A stretch of DNA of 64,000 nt from Xestospongia bergquistia (lineage: Eukaryota > Porifera > Demospongiae > Haplosclerida > Petrosiidae), in the NCBI GenBank assembly GCA_963965975.1, contig OZ014419.1, forward strand, positions 1,612,001 through 1,676,000, in the 5' to 3' direction. Both the position numbers and the translations under genes were made by a program. Of the stretch, positions 60,597-64,000 are shown piece by piece. The notes below the pieces were generated by a model. The model was not told where the DNA came from. It worked only from the letters and a program-made list of their open reading frames with translations, and made no database searches. Position 1 is the stretch's first letter. The number at the start of each line of letters is the position of its first letter.

Positions 60597-61251
60597 GGTG
60601 ATGTACAAGACGAATAGTTCGTTTCACTCTTAGAATAGCTAATCCTTCTAGAAATAGTCTACTAAAATAGTTAATAAACCACGTCAATAGTCAATTAACA
60701 GTCAGCGCGTCTTCTTTATTGGCGAAAGTCGATAGAAATGAATATTTACTATACTGGAACTCCTTCTTTCTCCCTCCCAGAAGGAATGGTTAGAAAATGG
60801 GAAAAACCCTGAAAGGACGCTTGATTACAATTTAGGGAAATACATTACGTCATTAGATATAAGAGAGACCAATCAGAATGCTCGCTGATGATTTAATAGC
60901 TATGTGGGTAATTTCAATAACTATTAATCAATAATAATAAGCTCCTCCCACTCAAATTCTAAACCTGACCTAGCAAAGCAATGAATTTCGAGAAGTGATA
61001 ATCAATAAATTGATTGCATCCCATAGCAACCAATAACAACTTAAGAACTTGTGAAACCTCATCTTTTTACACCTGAGGTATAATTTCCTTCTAACATTCT
61101 ACAGTACTAGCAAGTGCATCTGCTCTGGCTGCAAATCCAGTGAAGTACGGGCATTGCATAAGAGGTTTGTCAGAGCTCCAATGTAAGTATTGCACTAGAC
61201 TAATATATACAGTAGTTACATATGATGCATTCTTTGTACACAAGTTTACAG
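60597..61251. promoter_or_regulatory. Divergent promoter region, NF-kB / TBATA-like
   Basis: This 655-bp divergent spacer includes a probable 5' non-coding exon of the TBATA-like gene ending at a donor near 61180 (ccaat|gtaagt) and spliced to tttacag at 61251. No clear TATA box is seen. A GGGAAAAACCC word at 60799-60809 is discussed among the rejected items. Confidence 0.45.
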
Positions 61252-62855
61252 ATGGCTACATTTGTACCAAGAGGACAGCAAGGACTGCTCCTACGTAGTC
61301 CAATTGCACAAGGATACATAGATCCTTCATATCGCAATAAATCATTGCTCTATTCTCGCAATGTCAGACCCCTGCTCAATGAGAAGGTAATTGAGACATT
61401 GGAAGCAGGTTCTACACCACAAAAAATTGGTTTCTACACACGCAACAATCCTCATCCAGGTAAGCACAATATAACCACTACCAGTTAAATATCCTGCATT
61501 ACAGGACAAGTCAAGCATATAAAAGGACTCCTTGATATCCCCATCTGTGTAGTGGAAGATAATCATGTCCAAAGACTACTGTGGTCTGCTCCAAGCAGTG
61601 AAGACTTTAGCCTTCAATATAGACCACCTGGTGGTACCCGATATAGTGCAAACCGCAGCAAACATATTCCTGCCATTGGAATAGGTAGATGACACAAAAT
61701 GGAATATTACAGTAATTTCAGCTTGAGTTTAGAAGTAGTATTAAGTCTATGAACTTATGATCAGGTTTTTTACAATACTGGAACATATCATGTACTGCCT
61801 ATTATTTTCACAGTACCTGTCACTTATGCCTGGAAAGATGAGCTGGAGAGAAAGACTCAGAAGGCACTCAACAAGGTACTCGGTCATATGTCTGTGCCCT
61901 CGAGTCAACAAGGTCCAAGGGAAATGAAACAAAGTAGTCAATTTGATCATTTGGAAGATGAACAAGTAAGCTATTATATTATTGAGTTGTTAATAGTCAT
62001 GTATGATGACATATATGTGTCTTCTTACTCCTTATAAGTATAAAATAAATGTACTTTATCTATTTAGATTCTGGATATCCTCTGTCGTATATTGCAAACA
62101 GAATCTATTCCAGCTTGTCAAGCATGGCTTCAATCATCTTCAGATTCTGGTATGCTAATATAAAAATACTTGTTATGTTTGTCATTTTGTGGACATAACA
62201 TAATATTAATATAAATAATATCACATTTTTATTAGCTGAAGAGTTGACAATGAATTTCATGTTATTTCAATAATGCCACTGATCTCCTTTCATTCTTTCT
62301 ACAGAAAAGAATATTGTACTAAATATGCTGAGAATGGCAGCCACTGGGGAGATCGATCCCTACCCAACACGCCCACAAACACATCATTCAAACTATCACT
62401 ATGTTTGGAAACCAACATTAACTTCACAAGAACCAGAGCAGTCGTCCTATGATTTCCAAATAAATAATGGAGAAACAAGTGACTTGGATGCCAATACTCC
62501 ATTTAAGTTACCCAAACATGACACAATCATTCAAACAGCACGATCTCGTTTATCTTCCCGACAAAGTGACCGCTCCTTCCATGACCAGTTACAAAATGAG
62601 TTGGACCATCAAGCCAATACCTTGAGACACCTACACAGTCGTCATCGTTCATCTTCTCTATCAAACAGACCTATATCTAATGGATTAAAGGGACTGGCAT
62701 CACAACAAAGCTCACGTCCAAGATCTCGCAGTGCAGGTCACTTTCGTACTATTTGTGAAGATCCTTTCCTCCCTCCACCTCCAATAAAAGTCTCAGCAAC
62801 AAGAGAAAAAATTCAAGAAGGATCAAGTGGGAGGTCACGCTATGCAGCACATTAA
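61252..62855 (+). CDS. TBATA: TBATA/SPATIAL-family protein
   Basis: Exons 61252-61459, 61505-61684, 61814-61965, 62068-62149 and 62305-62855 join in frame for 390 residues. Recognition rests on two blocks that match what I know of TBATA (thymus, brain and testes associated): FYTRNNPHPGQVKHIKGLLD followed by ICVVED, and ILDILCRILQTESIPACQAW followed by EKNIVLNML. The C-terminal third is Ser/Arg-rich and probably disordered. Mammalian TBATA is linked to spermatid and stromal cell differentiation, with no enzyme activity; C4orf17 is a related protein and an alternative name. The start is the ATG directly after the acceptor at 61251; an in-frame ATG at 61222 would be used if that intron is retained. 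Confidence 0.7.
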
Positions 62856-62997
62856 ACTCTTATAAGATTATTGTTTTGTGCTTTGAAATTATTTTACAAA
62901 AAATCCATTTACAGTTAAACATAGCAAATAGTTAGTTGTAATTTTTAAAACATGTATATGTAAATTCGTTTCATGTTCAAATTAAACTTGATCCTCA

Positions 62998-64000
62998 TTA
63001 AGGAACAGGTATACCTTCCTGCTCTTCTCCTAATTTTTCTTGCTGTTCTTCTTTGCGTTTTCCTAATTGTTGGTCTTGTTGTTCTTGTTTGTGCTCTTCT
63101 CCTAATTGTTCTTGCTGTCCTTGTTTGTTCTCTCCTCTTAATGTCTTTGGTACTGATGAGTTAGGTTCATGAGAATTCTGAGGGAAGGAACATTGTCTTA
63201 TACATTCTTGTCTAGAGAAAAAGAGAGAGATTAAGTTTTGTCTTGTTTGCAGTGAACAAGGCTATGTATCTGTGCATAGGTAATATGAAAACATCTTCCT
63301 ACTAAAAATTGAAAAAAGGGGCAGCAGCCTCTGTATAACTTAGGGAAGTACAAGCACCCCATAAATTCATTGCAGTGATTTTATAAAGAGACACATTCTA
63401 TTGTACAGCATGACTCACAGGCTGGACTGAGCTTTCTTCAATTCTGACTGGCATGATGTGCTTTCAGAGGACCTACTAATACACTTAGATAACTCAGCCC
63501 GAACCATTTTCAATTGAGACTGCATGGTGTCAACATCTGTTTGAGTTTTACTGTTTGCATCTAATGAGAGAAGAACCTATTATTACAGAGCAGATAAAGA
63601 GTATTTTGTTAGTCCATGCACAAGTATGGCCTCTAGAGATAACGTCTTCGTTCTATAATTAAATTATAGAATAAGAAATTGTACCTTTTAATTGAGTAAG
63701 TTGCTCTTCATTACTGAGCTATATAAAAGAATTATGTCAAAAAATGAAGATTGGCAAAACTTACTAGCTCTTTTTTGACATCCTCCCGTTCTTTGTTGCA
63801 TTGTGCAATCTGTTTGTCTTTATTATCTATTTCTTTATCTCCAACAAGAAGTTGATCCTCACACCTGAACATGAAGGAGGGTAGGATGACTTATGAGTGA
63901 TCTGATTTTGTCATACTTGTTGATTTGAGTTCGAAAGTTACTCATTTGTTGTTGCATATTTTTGATTTTTTGATCTTGATCTACCAGTTTTTGATTTAGT
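62998..64000 (-). CDS. Coiled-coil protein, 3' part (continues beyond window)
   Basis: Five exons are visible: 63917-64000 (open to the edge), 63765-63864, 63685-63718, 63419-63560 and 62998-63211. The phases agree throughout. The product is rich in Gln, Lys and Glu with heptad character (KLVDQDQKIKNMQQQMSNF, DKEIDNKDKQIAQCNKERED, SQLKMVRAEL), then a Gln/Glu repeat tail (QLGEEHKQEQQDQQLGKR) ending GIPVP. It is a long coiled coil of unknown family. The stop lies only 142 bp from the stop of the convergent TBATA-like gene. Confidence 0.7.

Noticed and set aside
60799-60809. GGGAAAAACCC as an NF-kB autoregulatory kB site
   Set aside because: An eleven-base palindromic-like word upstream of NF-kB is tempting, but the A-rich centre does not fit the usual kB consensus and single matches are expected by chance.

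Overview
The window is animal nuclear DNA and most likely comes from a demosponge (Amphimedon-like). It is AT-rich, and its genes carry many short GT-AG introns (about 40-150 bp) with tiny intergenic gaps and frequent head-to-head or tail-to-tail pairs. It encodes metazoan proteins: dystroglycan, pleckstrin, a Rel/NF-kB protein with ankyrin repeats and death domain, an SLC26 anion transporter and a TBATA/SPATIAL-like protein. The species call is inference; the gene structures below were read by hand from splice sites and reading-frame phase.

Layout. 1-13.4 kb: 3' end of an unknown Cys/Ser/Pro-rich gene (+), pleckstrin (-), a Ly-6/uPAR-type single-pass membrane protein (+), an acidic coiled-coil protein (-) and a dystroglycan with a very long Ser/Thr region (+). 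13.6-34.8 kb: a local expansion of one multi-pass membrane protein family that I cannot assign to a known family. It has three tandem 3.2-kb units (the first with a frameshifted exon 1), one inverted member with a proline-rich repeat N-terminus, two further full-length members, one member cut by an in-frame deletion to a single-pass protein, and three gene fragments. 36-43.5 kb: an SLC26-type anion transporter (-) and a persulfide dioxygenase/rhodanese fusion (+), divergent from a 99-bp gap. 43.8-52 kb: two single-exon, non-RD protein kinases with N-terminal YVDNA...GRVG repeats, each lying tail-to-tail with a rhodanese 3' end because about 2.8-3 kb was duplicated; only the first rhodanese copy still has its dioxygenase exons. 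53.5-60.6 kb: NF-kB (-). 61-62.9 kb: TBATA-like (+). 63-64 kb: 3' end of a coiled-coil gene (-) running off the window.

How the genes may work together. The transporter/dioxygenase pair suggests coupled sulfide oxidation and sulfur-oxyanion transport. The non-RD kinases, which share a feature of IRAK/RIP-type innate kinases, sit 1.5 kb downstream of NF-kB, a suggestive but unproven association. The membrane-protein cluster is the best candidate for an undescribed system: its members share a 9-helix core and conserved intron phases but differ in their cytosolic N-termini, and one copy has been reduced to N-terminus plus last helix.
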